Shown here piece by piece: positions 59,001 through 63,661 of a stretch of DNA of 64,000 nt; positions within the stretch are counted from its first letter, which is position 1, and each line of letters begins with the position of its first letter. The translations under genes and the position numbers were made by a program. This stretch comes from Breviolum minutum Mf 1.05b.01. Lineage: Eukaryota; Sar; Dinophyceae; Suessiales; Symbiodiniaceae. The stretch covers positions 62,001-126,000 of the forward strand of contig DF239408.1 of NCBI GenBank assembly GCA_000507305.1, written 5' to 3'. The notes beneath the pieces were generated by a model. That model ran no database searches. It saw only the letters and a program-made list of their open reading frames with translations, and was not told the DNA's origin.

Positions 59001-61867
59001 TTTGGCCCCTTTGAATTTGGTGGGTTATTTAAATTGTAGCTCACTAAAAGTGATCAACCTTTAGTGTTTGGGACCTAAGTTTTGCCTAGTTTGATTTTTT
59101 GGAGCTTTTGATGGACAAGTCGGAAGTTAAAGACCTTGGGAGTAAGATCTGCCTGTTTCATATTATGGGGCTGGGGAATGGACATTTCATGGAATATTTA
59201 CTAGCTGGTGGTTTCAGTTGTTTTTCTATTTTCACCCCTACCTGGGGAAATGATCCAATTTGACTTATGTTTTTCAAATGGGTTGAAACCACCAACTAGT
59301 TTACTACTGTAATATCCATTGAAAGGGCTGCCGGTTCAACCCTAGGTTTATAGTGGGAAAATCATCATTACTTATTCTTACAGCCTTTGGCTAGGATCCA
59401 ACATATCGACAAGGTGGGCCCCGGAAAACCATTTCAGTACTAGATTCTAGGGGTGAAATAACTCCGGTTACCCATTTATAAGGCCATTTATAGGGGCCCC
59501 ATACAGTAACTCCATTTATTTCTTGTAGGGGGCACACCTTGTACCGTTTTGTTTCTTCAGATTTTATGACTACCACGGCACTTTTGAGTGGATTGATTTT
59601 CCGAACTTGTTGTCAGTTGGATATGTCGTCGTTCCCTGGAGGCTACTTACAGTAGTTGGAGGATCATCCCAGGATGGACGTAACTGGTTAGGATTCCACC
59701 CCCGCTTGTAAGCCATGAAGAGGCCATGAATGGAAGGGGAACGTGGCCCGATCCTTAGGGGACGAAGACGATCACCATGGGCAAATGAACCACTTACGTA
59801 TGTCCTGTGATGATCATCCAAGTAAAAGTGTGTTCCCTAAACATTCCCCCATATGCCAAAAAACATAATCCCTGAAAATTATATAAGTCAAGGTACATGC
59901 TGGTACAAAGTTAGGATATTTAGGATACTCCCCCAAGGTTCTTCCAATTTTCTTCGCCTGGAATTTTGTCAGGTACTTAGATTATCCCGTGGCATCTATC
60001 GACTTCAACCGTTCCATGCAGCTCTTGCCTACCACAGGATCCAAAATCTTAGGCACTGAGCCGGGTAGGGGGGTTGCGAAGAAAACAGCCAGCCAGCCTC
60101 TCAGCCATGAATCCCATGGTACAATAGCCACCTTCTTCCCTCCCAAAAAACAACTTGGAGGATCCATGGTTATTAACTCCTTGCTAACTGGGATGATCCT
60201 CCAAGAAGATTTTTTTTAGAAAAAAGCAGGCAAACCAAGTTTGCCACGTGAAATTTGGGCGTTTTTGAAGCACCTATGGAATCCAACTGACCTCTGTTGA
60301 CCTTCCATTTTATGGGTCAAGGATGGTCAAGGCTTCCAAAATATTGGTCATTTTGGGTTCTAGGCAGGTTTTGGGGTAATTAACGTTTAGGTACCAACTC
60401 CTAGGGTACCCTTTTGAAGGGTACCGGGATTTGGACGAACGTTTTCTTCCATCAAATCAGAACTAAGAAAGCCTAAGTGGTTTCCTGGTAACTTCAGAAA
60501 AGATGGTATCCCTCCCCGGATGATTGGCAGATGATGTTTCTCTTTAGGTGGTGTTTTTTTTTTTACCTTAGTTGCCTAGAGGGTATTTGGGACTAGGTCA
60601 CCCAAGAGCAACTAAAGGTAAGCAACCAAACTAACTGACTGACTGACTGACTGACTGACTGACTGACTGATCAACTAGCTGGCCATCTAACTAGCCAACT
60701 AGCTATTTTCAAAAAAAGCAGATATTAGTATTAGGAGGCAATTTTAATGCTTGGTGGACCAAAAACCATGTTGACTTTTTCCTTCATATATGTTGCTGCC
60801 CAACAAAAAGTTGGCCCAACTTTTCACAAATCGGCCGTTCAAATAACCTCGAGAAATCCAATTTGGGCGTGAACGGGGATGACTTGCCTTGTTCGTGAGA
60901 TGACCGGGAGGTCGCATAAGTCGTCCCTTATTACTTATAAATGGGGCTATAACCAAATTCATAGGGATTATTTCACCCCAGTTGCCATTGATAGGGGTTA
61001 TGACTCCATTTATAACTAGTGGGGACCCACCTTGTACCAGTTGGGATGGTTTTTGTTGATGTCATCCTCTTGGGATCCGCGACAGGTGGTTGTGCAACTA
61101 TGTGGACAGAGGACCCTTTTTTGGGGGTTTGGTGTGGCCATGATTTTTGTACATGGGGGGACATTAAGACCACAAAGTTATAAAGTTTTACAAATACCTT
61201 GGGAGATGAGTTATACACTTATACAAATACTAATGCATTTTTGCCACTCATCTTAGCCGTTATACAAATACCACCATCGGGTCCCTCGAAGTGTAAAATG
61301 GCACTTTTGAAGACAAGCCACGGGCCACTTCCGTTTGGCCCCAAACTCTCCACTGGTTTCCATGACTGTGGGAGGAAGAGTGGAGGGTGTCCCTCATTCA
61401 AACAAATTTTTGAGCTGTGTGGATTCTTCCCCATATGCTTCATGAGACGGGAATATTTACCTACATAAATAGCTTCTATATATACATGGTAAATTAGTAG
61501 GTAGATATTCCCGTCGCATGGAGCATATGGGTTTTTGATTTGTTGAGCAATGTTGAATGATAGACTTGATTGACCGTTTGATTCTTTGGGACAGGCCATG
61601 GGTTCTTCTTCCTGAAATAGCATCAAGTTTTTATCGCCACCAAATGCGCTTGGCTGGCCACAGAAAGATGTTAGGTTTGGAAAGGATTAGAATTACAGGT
61701 GGCAATGCAAAATTTGGGACCATAAACTCACACTCTTGTAGCCTTTTTTGGTGTAAGTCGTGTTCCACGAGGACAGTGAACCGAAGGATGTCTTCACCAA
61801 AGTGTTCCCACGCTTCATGGCCATTGCCGAGCGCATGTGGGGAGGCTGGGCATGGCGATCGGATGGG
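37854..61867 (+). CDS. Gene D: GH20 beta-N-acetylhexosaminidase, split into many exons
   Basis: A single plus-strand gene whose exons spell the GH20 fold in the right order: WRGLQLDTVRHFMPV, HWHLTDDQ, YSEADVRE, TPGH, HIGGDEV, WDD, YLDYP, ILGTEP, FPRFMAIAERMW. GH20 enzymes remove terminal beta-linked GlcNAc or GalNAc by substrate-assisted catalysis; the Asp-Glu pair is in GGDE (51278-51283). They are usually lysosomal or secreted, but the N terminus is too uncertain here to call a signal peptide. Introns range from about 0.33 kb to several kb and are packed with palindromic repeats. At least two introns appear to be GC-AG. The 3' end may lie past the last exon I can tie in. Entries below give individual exons. 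Regulation not visible. Confidence 0.85.
38034..38201. repeat. Intron with tandem 32-33 bp units
   Basis: Three tandem units of TTTACTAACCATTACAGG and TTATAACTAAACCA, each with ACAG|GTTATAA, so every unit offers an acceptor-like and a donor-like site. It ends TTTACAACCAG before the next exon. Confidence 0.6.
38202..38339 (+). CDS. Possible GH20 gene exon, exactly 138 nt
   Basis: Acceptor ATTTACAACCAG, donor GTAGGT at the start of a family E-like arm. Best-looking frame: PHAPGVTKYASDLPHFILED then RCMLLGFPPMPRFQ. Its phase does not match the phase-0 exons on either side. The phase-0 frame (LRAPCPRRDEICQRSAAL) is also open, and 138 nt is a multiple of three, so the exon could be optional. The minus strand is open too, with a weaker donor. 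Confidence 0.45.
38480..38931. repeat. Family P repeat
   Basis: Long repeat with AATTTAGTGGGGTTTTACATG, GGGACCTGGGTTTTGCC, AACCCTAAGAGGGG and GGAACATCCTAT; it ends CGAAAG. Shares blocks with 44210-44560 and 58980-59100. Its last AG is the acceptor of the next exon. Confidence 0.55.
38932..39133 (+). CDS. GH20 gene, exon with WRGLQLDTVRHFMPV
   Basis: Frame runs from GAAAG to a donor. The peptide includes RYRLIPKDWPRFCWRGLQLD then TVRHFMPVDFLTLFG, the first strand and helix of the GH20 barrel (consensus DxPRFxWRGLxLDxxRHFxPV). The Arg of WRG and Asp of LD are conserved substrate-site positions in the family. Ending at GAAG|GTTGGC (39133) leaves one base and joins the exon at 42461 in frame as ..EFMEGKDAGELIRKANFF. 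A stronger-looking GTAAGA at 39154 would not keep that frame. Confidence 0.8.
39500..39930. other. Coding-like island in a GH20 intron, strand unresolved
   Basis: Plus: AEKLRVASADFHWFQ-like frame near 39740 with PFLRKRYIEEMANYKAQMTC up to GTTTTT, and a GTGAGT at 39582. Minus: PMTVDMIPEGLTCFFTKYAL. Neither can be tied to GH20. Confidence 0.3.
40124..40238. repeat. Family H element
   Basis: TTGGATGTCCCAGGAAGTTAG and GTAAATGG at the left; TTGATCCTAACTTCCAACGGG at the right. The right tip has changed to AGATAACTCGG. Confidence 0.65.
40251..40340 (+). CDS. Possible exon in a GH20 intron
   Basis: After CTCGGAGCAG a frame reads CYLQLMFPTFKDEARRDNFH, ending near a GTGTTT donor. It has no place in the GH20 alignment between MPV and HWH, so it may be spurious or an insertion. 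Confidence 0.3.
40362..40460. repeat. Family Q element, reverse orientation
   Basis: CATGGGAACCCGCAACCCTC to TCATGGTTTTGGGGTCCAAGGG, the reverse complement layout of 26550 and 32231. Confidence 0.7.
40718..41125 (+). CDS. Unspliced coding unit nested in a GH20 intron
   Basis: About 135 open codons with good codon use: SVGVLLDGVFNVWLFGLQSG, WLTTMLLNVLFIVLEGRVVS, EELNTIRYLAQEVSDDGAEV, WSHVFAGILAQAILDGLGPG. The N-terminal half would be membrane-embedded. A consensus GTAAGT occurs inside (40969) but the frame stays coding past it. No GH20 match; it lies between the MPV and HWH exons. Could be a retrocopy, a mobile-element gene piece, or a separate small gene. An upstream ATG or acceptor is not clear. 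Confidence 0.5.
41418..41646. repeat. Family I then family E elements
   Basis: 41418-41533: GGATTTGTTTAGTTGGAGATT to CCAACAAGCAAATCTAAG. 41551-41646: CCAGGTGCTGGTTTCC to GGTTCAACCACCAACTA. Confidence 0.75.
41976..42102. repeat. Family L element, copy 2
   Basis: TTTTCAGGTACCTAAAATG to TTTATGTACCTGAAATGG. Middle CTTATGTACGGGAAAACCCA matches copy 1 (6958-7095). Confidence 0.7.
42366..42462. repeat. Short palindrome at the 3' end of a GH20 intron
   Basis: TCCCTAGTTTTCC and CCAAATACCTTGTGA at the left are mirrored by TCACAAGGTATTTGG and GGAAGACTAGGGA at the right. The CTAG near its tip is the acceptor used by the exon at 42461. I saw no other full copy. Confidence 0.65.
42461..42547 (+). CDS. 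GH20 gene, exon with HWHLTDDQ
   Basis: Peptide KDAGELIRKANFFHWHLTDD followed by QAWRLLPR. KxNxFHWHLTDDQ is the GH20 barrel hallmark; the His and the Asp pair line the active site. Starts after CTAG with two bases completing a Gly codon and ends before GTTAAT with one base left over, which joins the AT at 43549 to make His. Confidence 0.85.
43102..43205. mobile_element. Family C element
   Basis: CTGTTGATGGAAGAAATCCTC and GAGGATTTCTTCC-type arms are close to perfect: right arm GCAGGATTTCTTCCATCAAC then AG. The loop is unusually GC-poor. One of the best-preserved C copies. Confidence 0.8.
43549..43652 (+). CDS. GH20 gene, exon with YSEADVRE
   Basis: Starts AT after GGTGTAG, in frame with the HWH exon. 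Peptide HPPRFLPSRPKLVPEAAESY then SEADVREARYFEF. GH20 proteins usually have here Y-P-x-L ... yYTxxDvrevvxYA, so SYSEADVREARYF fits. The 3' end is unclear: the frame continues into a family H element that begins about 43664. Codon bias is strong up to 43652. Confidence 0.65.
43662..43796. mobile_element. Intact family H element
   Basis: ACTTGGATGTCCCAGGAAGGG with GTAAATGG at the left; TTGATCCTAACTTCCAACGGG and ACATCCAAG at the right. The terminal CCAAG at 43792-43796 is the acceptor of the next exon. Confidence 0.8.
43797..43916 (+). CDS. GH20 gene, probable inserted exon
   Basis: After CATCCAAG a codon-biased frame gives GEFFPRKEGFPSNHSEGQDP then WCQDIDHGATVHG. The GTAAGT at 43917 lies inside the left arm of a family B element, so the last codons (GRSSQDL) would come from that arm; GTGCAT at 43891 is the alternative donor. 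No counterpart in typical GH20 proteins, so it would be a lineage-specific loop. Confidence 0.5.
43900..44040. repeat. Family B element, right end degraded
   Basis: GATCATCCCAGGACTTGTAAG at the left, TTATTAACCACGTATCC at the right, without the usual CCTCCAAG tip. Confidence 0.6.
44210..44560. repeat. Family P repeat
   Basis: Shares CATATGGATTTCTGTGCTCTG, TTAGAATGTCATAACAAAATC and GGAACATCCTATAGG with 38480-38931; ends GTCTAAAAG. Confidence 0.55.
44704..44813. mobile_element. Family J element, copy 1
   Basis: A long hairpin: ATATGAGTGTTTCCAAAAAT, AGTGGTACCCC, a loop with TGGAAAACCCTATT, then GGGGTACCACTATTTTCGG and AAACATCCATAT. The second copy (52032-52139) is in opposite orientation. Confidence 0.8.
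45107..45205. mobile_element. Family A element
   Basis: Left arm of the GGGACTGG subtype (CCCATAGGATCCATGGGACT) and right arm of the other subtype (ACCATACATGGATCC), so a hybrid like 34256-34347. Confidence 0.75.
45990..46130. mobile_element. Intact family G element
   Basis: GTGCAATGAAAAAAGGGCCCC and GTTGTTTATAGG at the left; CATTACAAGGATCCCTATTA and TTTTTTTCATGGCTCAC at the right. The ends are imperfect inverted repeats (GCAATGAAAAAA versus TTTTTTTCATGGC). Confidence 0.7.
46224..46312. repeat. TA and GA dinucleotide repeats
   Basis: Three (TA)n blocks with CATATATAT/ATATATATG palindromes, then about ten GA units. Confidence 0.85.
46560..46682 (+). CDS. GH20 gene, exon with TPGH
   Basis: Frame VASRQAHPFKAKVIETPGHV then LAALAAYPEYLGQTKRTLEE and D before GTTTGT. 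VIxE-TPGH-LAALAAYPEL is the GH20 beta-strand and loop that follows the YA..RGI helix; the His of PGH is near the sugar. The usual PEFD before TPGH is shortened to ET, so either the acceptor is at 46595 with residues supplied by another exon, or the loop is shorter here. Confidence 0.75.
46789..46886. repeat. Family F element
   Basis: ATCCTCCCTGAAACTAACAGC to GTGCTTTGAGTTTCAGGAAG, with GATGGTTGGAAAACAATCC. Confidence 0.7.
47263..47566. repeat. Family G and family F elements
   Basis: 47263-47425 is a G copy (GAGCAATGAAAAAATGGGCC to GTTTCTTCGTGGCTCAT). 47453-47566 is an F copy (CCCTCCCTAAAGCCAACAG to GCGAACTGTTGGCTTTTAGGG), with a compensating G/C change in both arms. Confidence 0.7.
47685..47822. 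mobile_element. Intact family D element
   Basis: TACAAGGTGGGCCCCTACCAG and TAACTGTTCGGGCCCACCTTG then TA. The arms pair over about 20 bp; AAATGGCCTTATAAATGG and TTATAACC words inside. Confidence 0.8.
47868..47975 (+). CDS. Possible exon in the GH20 gene region
   Basis: Frame RHGLRTRYFVELVRDLLELQ then KKVASEMVELNSTW running into a family B element (47976). Helical and charged. It lies between the TPGH and LFPAR exons but adds a segment typical GH20 proteins lack. Acceptor not clear. Confidence 0.35.
47976..48060. repeat. Family B element, left part
   Basis: ACTTGGAGGATCATCCCAGG, then TTAGTAAGTGGTTAGTAG. No right arm found. Confidence 0.6.
48761..48860. mobile_element. Family E element with flanking TAAA
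   Basis: CTGGGTGGTGGTTTCAAATA to GTTGAAACCACCAACTAG. TAAA occurs at 48757-48760 and again at 48861-48864. Confidence 0.75.
48980..49240. repeat. Mixed family D and family R sequence
   Basis: TAAATGGAGTTATGGGG and GTTATAACCC words of family D interleaved with AATTATAGCAACGATACTCA and GAGGTCACCTTAATTAGG of family R. Looks like one element inserted in another. Confidence 0.45.
49397..49581. mobile_element. Family B element, long subtype
   Basis: ACTTGGAGGATCATCGGACC, CACGTAAGTGGTTAGG, CCCGATCCTTAGGGGACGAA, ATTAACCACTTACATGG, GATGATCCTTCAAG. The same interior is found at 59655-59823. Confidence 0.75.
50796..50857 (+). CDS. GH20 gene, exon before HIGGDE
   Basis: Acceptor TTGCCGGGCCAAG; peptide ETTFDFAKDVFTDVAKLFPA then R split across the junction. 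GH20 proteins have T-x-x-F-x-x-x-v-x-x-E-v-x-x-l-F-P-s immediately before y-i-H-I-G-G-D-E. The exon ends CCAG|GCTTGT, and its leftover AG plus G at 51259 gives Arg, so LFPAR-WIHIGGDEV reads through. The intron 50858-51258 is therefore GC-AG. Confidence 0.8.
51259..51316 (+). CDS. GH20 gene, catalytic exon HIGGDEV
   Basis: After CCGCCCCCAG: WIHIGGDEVVPEKWWSSEH, ending before GTGAAG. H-I-G-G-D-E is the GH20 catalytic signature. Asp (51278-51280) orients the substrate acetamido group and Glu (51281-51283) is the general acid/base. Both are intact, which argues for an active enzyme. Confidence 0.9.
52032..52139. mobile_element. Family J element, copy 2 (inverted)
   Basis: ATATGGATGTTTCCGAAAAT to GGGAAACACTCATAT. 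Compared with 44704-44813 the GATG and GAGTG tips are swapped, as expected for opposite orientation. Confidence 0.8.
52398..52500 (+). CDS. Weak exon candidate in a GH20 intron
   Basis: Frame MAGLRNIAVDMMETWIAGGL is open and codon-biased at first, but the splice sites are unconvincing and it does not match the GH20 segment expected here. Confidence 0.25.
52868..52978. repeat. Family F element
   Basis: ACTCCCTAAAACTAACAGCTC to GTGCAAGCTGTTCGTTACAGG. Confidence 0.65.
53059..53105 (+). CDS. Small exon with consensus donor
   Basis: GTTTGGTTCTGCAG to CACCCGCG|GTGAGT. Two frames open: RGANLEGVDGVTFHPR and VGRILKVWMVSRFTR. Good splice sites; place in GH20 not established. Confidence 0.4.
53183..53280 (+). 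CDS. Possible exon
   Basis: After GAGTGCAG: DFSGKEVVCFQNPTSPWRKL then HETPMNGLEQDA up to a GTTGAA donor. Codon use is good. No GH20 alignment; could be a loop or chance. Confidence 0.4.
53757..53837 (+). CDS. GH20 gene, exon with WDD
   Basis: Acceptor CATGAACCAG; peptide ELGRTAIMWDDHFMQRTPDL then QMEKPAVV. GH20 proteins have g-k-x-x-i-g-W-D-E-i-l...p-x-a-v-v-x-x-W at this position; the Trp is a conserved sugar-stacking residue. Donors GTGGTT and GTTACT are both in phase 0, immediately before a family H element. If the frame is read into that element it gives VVTWMSPRW up to GTAAGT at 53881. Confidence 0.75.
53838..53975. mobile_element. Family H element, inverted arrangement
   Basis: TTACTTGGATGTCCCCCCGT and TGGAAGTTAGGATC at the left; CATTTACTAACTTTCTGGGG and ACATCCAG at the right. 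Relative to 43662-43796 the CAACGGG and CAGGAAG tips are swapped. Confidence 0.75.
54294..54584 (+). CDS. Open unit in a GH20 intron, unknown
   Basis: About 96 codons to a TAA: ELEQVRQFLDQPALFAGLYS, NRFVPVQRRCTLYQCGSPND, ILKISPEIQLDNLEACPAIR, NYQKLVTKRSKED. It reads as a real C-terminal domain, yet no GH20 segment fits. Upstream start or acceptor not seen. May be a nested gene fragment like 40718-41125. Confidence 0.4.
   Translation: MVEEELEQVRQFLDQPALFAGLYSSLSNFSGALRGPSVNRFVPVQRRCTLYQCGSPNDDIPILKISPEIQLDNLEACPAIRYSNYQKLVTKRSKED
56105..56376. mobile_element. Family I element with a family D element nested inside
   Basis: Family I runs from GACTTGTTTTTGTTGGGTGA through CCATGGGATTCATCACC to TTTTTCCAGGGCATC, stops at 56262, and resumes at 56363 with AAGCAAATCCAAG. 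Between lies a family D copy (CAAGGTGGGCCCCTACC to CCCACTTATAACTA). Confidence 0.7.
56558..56667 (+). CDS. Possible exon in a GH20 intron
   Basis: Frame MSSLEDYFILIQMTSPKGRN then KRVVGTNQLSQLLPDRFD, high C/G at third positions, with a GAGCAG acceptor nearby. Followed by a diverged family A copy (56671-56755). GH20 role not established. Confidence 0.4.
56671..56755. repeat. Diverged family A element
   Basis: CCCATGGGATTGGTTTGTTTACC at the left (21 of the bases pair loosely with) GTAAATATTCCAGTAAACCATGGG at the right. Confidence 0.5.
57106..57209 (+). CDS. Possible exon, strand uncertain
   Basis: Plus: acceptor AAAACACAG, frame VVARFWWPTSLPVGNITPKH then LAQLCIPPCQNASGK, donor GTGAAG. Minus: EAFIFRLRLNLHLPLAFWHG with a good GTAGGC donor. 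Codon bias does not separate them. Plus preferred because it lies inside the GH20 gene. Confidence 0.35.
57335..57430. mobile_element. Intact family F variant
   Basis: TACCCTCCAGGGAACTAACA and TATCCCC mirrored by GGGATATGTTAATTCCCTGG and AGGGTA. Both arms carry CCAGGGAA where most F copies have CCTGAAA, so the arms changed together. Confidence 0.8.
58135..58248. repeat. Family C element
   Basis: TACTGTTGTTGGAAGACATCC to GGGATTTCTGAACCATCAAC then AGTA. Confidence 0.75.
58737..58869. repeat. Family I element
   Basis: TTTCTTTGGGTGATTTTTTTA, CATGGTAAATCACCATGG, duplicated GAATTTGGGA, ending ATCAGCAAATCCAAG. Confidence 0.75.
59204..59299. mobile_element. Family E element with 7-bp flanking repeat
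   Basis: GCTGGTGGTTTCAGTTG to GTTGAAACCACCAACTAG. TTTACTA precedes it (59197-59203) and follows it (59300-59306), a target-site duplication of 7 or 8 bp. Confidence 0.8.
59409..59543. repeat. Family D element
   Basis: ACAAGGTGGGCCCCGGAAAAC to TAGGGGGCACACCTTGT. It sits just upstream of the acceptor GTTTCTTCAG at 59551-59560. Confidence 0.75.
59561..59641 (+). CDS. GH20 gene, exon ahead of YLDYP
   Basis: Acceptor CCGTTTTGTTTCTTCAG; frame FYDYHGTFEWIDFPNLLSVG then YVVVPW. G-Y-x-V-V-x-x-P is the GH20 strand before the Y-L-D-Y segment. The exon ends TGGAG|GCTACT; leftover AG plus G at 59973 gives Arg, so VVVPWR-YLDYP reads through. That makes 59642-59972 a GC-AG intron of 331 nt that contains a family B element. 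A GTAGTT at 59652 is present but gives the wrong phase. Confidence 0.75.
59655..59823. mobile_element. Family B element filling half of a short GH20 intron
   Basis: TTGGAGGATCATCCCAGGATG to TGTCCTGTGATGATCATCCA then AG. Interior CCCGATCCTTAGGGGACGAA as at 49397-49581. Confidence 0.75.
59973..60064 (+). CDS. GH20 gene, exon with YLDYP and ILGTEP
   Basis: Acceptor GGAATTTTGTCAG; peptide YLDYPVASIDFNRSMQLLPT then TGSKILGTEP. Y-L-D-Y and I-L-G-x-E are GH20 barrel landmarks. Ends CCGG|GTAGGG with one base left; adding TC from 61758 gives Val and the frame continues. The frame stays open past the donor to 60150 (VAKKTASQPLSHESHG), probably as intron. Confidence 0.8.
60153..60205. mobile_element. 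Minimal family B palindrome, 53 bp
   Basis: ACTTGGAGGATCCATGG and CTGGGATGATCCTCCAAG joined through GTTATTAACTCCTTGCTAA. Almost only the two arms remain. Confidence 0.75.
60629..60670. repeat. ACTG tetranucleotide repeat
   Basis: About nine ACTG units. Confidence 0.9.
60918..61037. repeat. Family D element, left tip lost
   Basis: TTATTACTTATAAATGGGGC to ACTAGTGGGGACCCACCTTG. No GTGGGCC at the left. Confidence 0.6.
61429..61531. mobile_element. Family A element with rewritten arms
   Basis: CCCATATGCTTCATGAGACG and GGAATATTTACCTACAT at the left; GTAGGTAGATATTCC and CGTCGCATGGAGCATATGGG at the right. The GGATCC of other copies is replaced in both arms by a paired ATGCT/AGCAT. Confidence 0.8.
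61758..61867 (+). CDS. GH20 gene, exon with FPRFMAIAERMW
   Basis: After GTGTAAG: VFHEDSEPKDVFTKVFPRFM then AIAERMWGGWAWRSDG, ending before GTGAGG. W/F-P-R-x-x-A-x-A-E-R-x-W is the conserved C-terminal helix of GH20. The spacing from ILGTEP (about 20 residues) matches the family. An inner acceptor at 61771 (CCACGAG) is possible but gives the wrong phase. Confidence 0.8.
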
Positions 61868-62030
61868 GTGAGGGTTGGGGAGTGTGGCTAAGACATAGTT
61901 GATGGTATGATGAGATGAAGATGGAAACATGACTAGGTGGCGGTTTCAAACTTCGTTTTATTGTTTATTTTCAACTCTGCTTGGGGAGGATGAAGTAGGT
62001 TTGACTACTATGTATAGAACGCAAAAGATG

Positions 62031-62350
62031 TTATAATGTATACAGGAAATGATAAACATAGAATATGTACAGTAGTATCTTGTTTCGATTGGGTTGGCAC
62101 TGGTCATCAGCATTCCATAAGCAGCCTGGATGGTGAGTTCTGTTCACATTAAACTTGATGTTGACATGGAAGACATCCCAAGTACATGGGAAATTGGTGA
62201 CAAGCAAATGAGCAATTGAAAAAACCCTCTTACTTTCCATTGTTCTGGTTGTTGAATAGGGATCCTGATAATTATTTATTTCCGTCCCCACACAACTGGG
62301 TAGTATAATCCCTTATGTAGCCCAAACAAACGGTTTTTTCATTGCTCAAA
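62031..62350. repeat. No gene seen; family G element at its end
   Basis: 62210-62350 is a G copy in reverse orientation (GTTGAATAGGGATCCTGATA, AACTGGGTAGTATAATCCC, TTTTTTCATTGCTCA). Nothing coding-like before it. Confidence 0.6.
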
Positions 62351-62585
62351 TGAGCAAAACATGTTTTTCTGTTGCTGGCTATTAGTGAGCAGCCATGAGC
62401 AGATGGGATGGCGAGCTTTTCCAAAATTGAATAAACCATATAAACCGCCGACGAAAAAAAATCAGATGTTGTTGGTTGTGGAAATTCTCCGGGTCATCAA
62501 TGGCCTGAAATTGTGCCATCCAAGGTACACTCCCAAAGAAAGAACCGGCCTTTTTTTGGGTGGATTCTTAAGGGACAATGATGGT

Positions 62586-62690
62586 CTGGGTGGTGGTTTC
62601 AAAATATGTTTTATGTTCACCTCTACCTGGGGAAACGATCCAATTTGACGAGCATATTTTTTCAAATGGGTTGGTTCAACCACCAACTAG
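62586..62690. mobile_element. Family E element with perfect 8-bp target duplication
   Basis: CTGGGTGGTGGTTTCAAAAT to TTGGTTCAACCACCAACTAG, flanked by ATGATGGT at 62578-62585 and 62691-62698. Confidence 0.85.
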
Positions 62691-62783
62691 ATGATGGTTA
62701 ATAACCCTTTAAGAAGGCCTGGTGGGGGTTGGCATTTGGGATAACCCGGATACTTGTTCATGACAGTTAGGCTCCTACTACAG

Positions 62784-62827
62784 GAAACTTGTCGACGCCA
62801 TACCAAGCAATCAACAATCCAATCGTT
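62784..62827 (+). CDS. Small exon with consensus splice sites
   Basis: TTAGGCTCCTACTACAG to AATCGTT|GTGAGT. All three frames are open; the phase-0 one that would follow the GH20 exon at 61758 reads ETCRRHTKQSTIQS. Could be the next GH20 exon; composition gives no proof. Confidence 0.35.
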
Positions 62828-62948
62828 GTGAGTGAACGGAGTGAACCGCTATTGGTTATTGTGGACATCTCAATAAAACCGCTTGGCATTATCCAGTTTG
62901 TTACGGATCTTCAAAGATGTGTAGGTTCAAGGATTACGGATTGATATT

Positions 62949-63085
62949 AGACTTGGATTTTGTTTGTTTGTTTGATTGTTTTAAGTAAAGATTCTACCAT
63001 CGAATTGAATCATCATTCAAACACCAATTTGGTAGGAATATGTTCATAAATTTTCTGGACCAAACCTAAAACAAGCAAATCCAAG
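62949..63085. repeat. Family I element
   Basis: CTTGGATTTTGTTTGTTTG to AAACAAGCAAATCCAAG; the tips CTTGGATTT and AAATCCAAG are inverted repeats. Confidence 0.75.
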
Positions 63086-63217
63086 CTGTTCATCTGGGGA
63101 GTCCACAGAATCACCATTATTGCTGATATTCCTTTTGCTTAACCTTGGCCCCGCCATTCAAAGCAAAACCTTACTTCTATAAATCATCCCTTCAGTTTTG
63201 GAACCCAGTGTTTCATG

Positions 63218-63420
63218 CAAGATGGACCCCGTCACCAGTTTTACAGTAAGCTATAAATGGCGGGAAAATAATTGGGCAACTGTGATTGGAACCCTACTTA
63301 TACAGTTATGAATGGGGTGACATAACTCTTATAACTTATAACTTATAAGTACCCATTTATAAGGCCATTGATAGGGATTATATCTCCAATTTATAACTGG
63401 TTTTTGGCCCCATCTTGTGG
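63218..63420. repeat. Family D element, expanded
   Basis: CAAGATGGACCCCGTCACCAG to CTGGTTTTTGGCCCCATCTTG. GG-to-GA and CC-to-TC changes pair in the two tips. The interior has tandem ATAACTTATAACTTATAA. Confidence 0.7.
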
Positions 63421-63661
63421 GATTGTTGGCGAATCATGCCAAGGTTGGGTAGCGGACAATGCACGGAAATTGGATCTGCCACTGTGGCAAGCAGCACATC
63501 AACAGTGCGAACAGTTTCTTTTCAGTTGAATCGAAGTGAGCAATGAAAAAAGGACCCCTGGTTGTTCCTTCCGGTTGCCTCTCCGCGCGCGCCGTCCCAA
63601 ACCCACCGGCCAAAGGTATTTCCTGTTTTTCTGTGTTTTTCTCACACAGGGCGCGTTTTTG

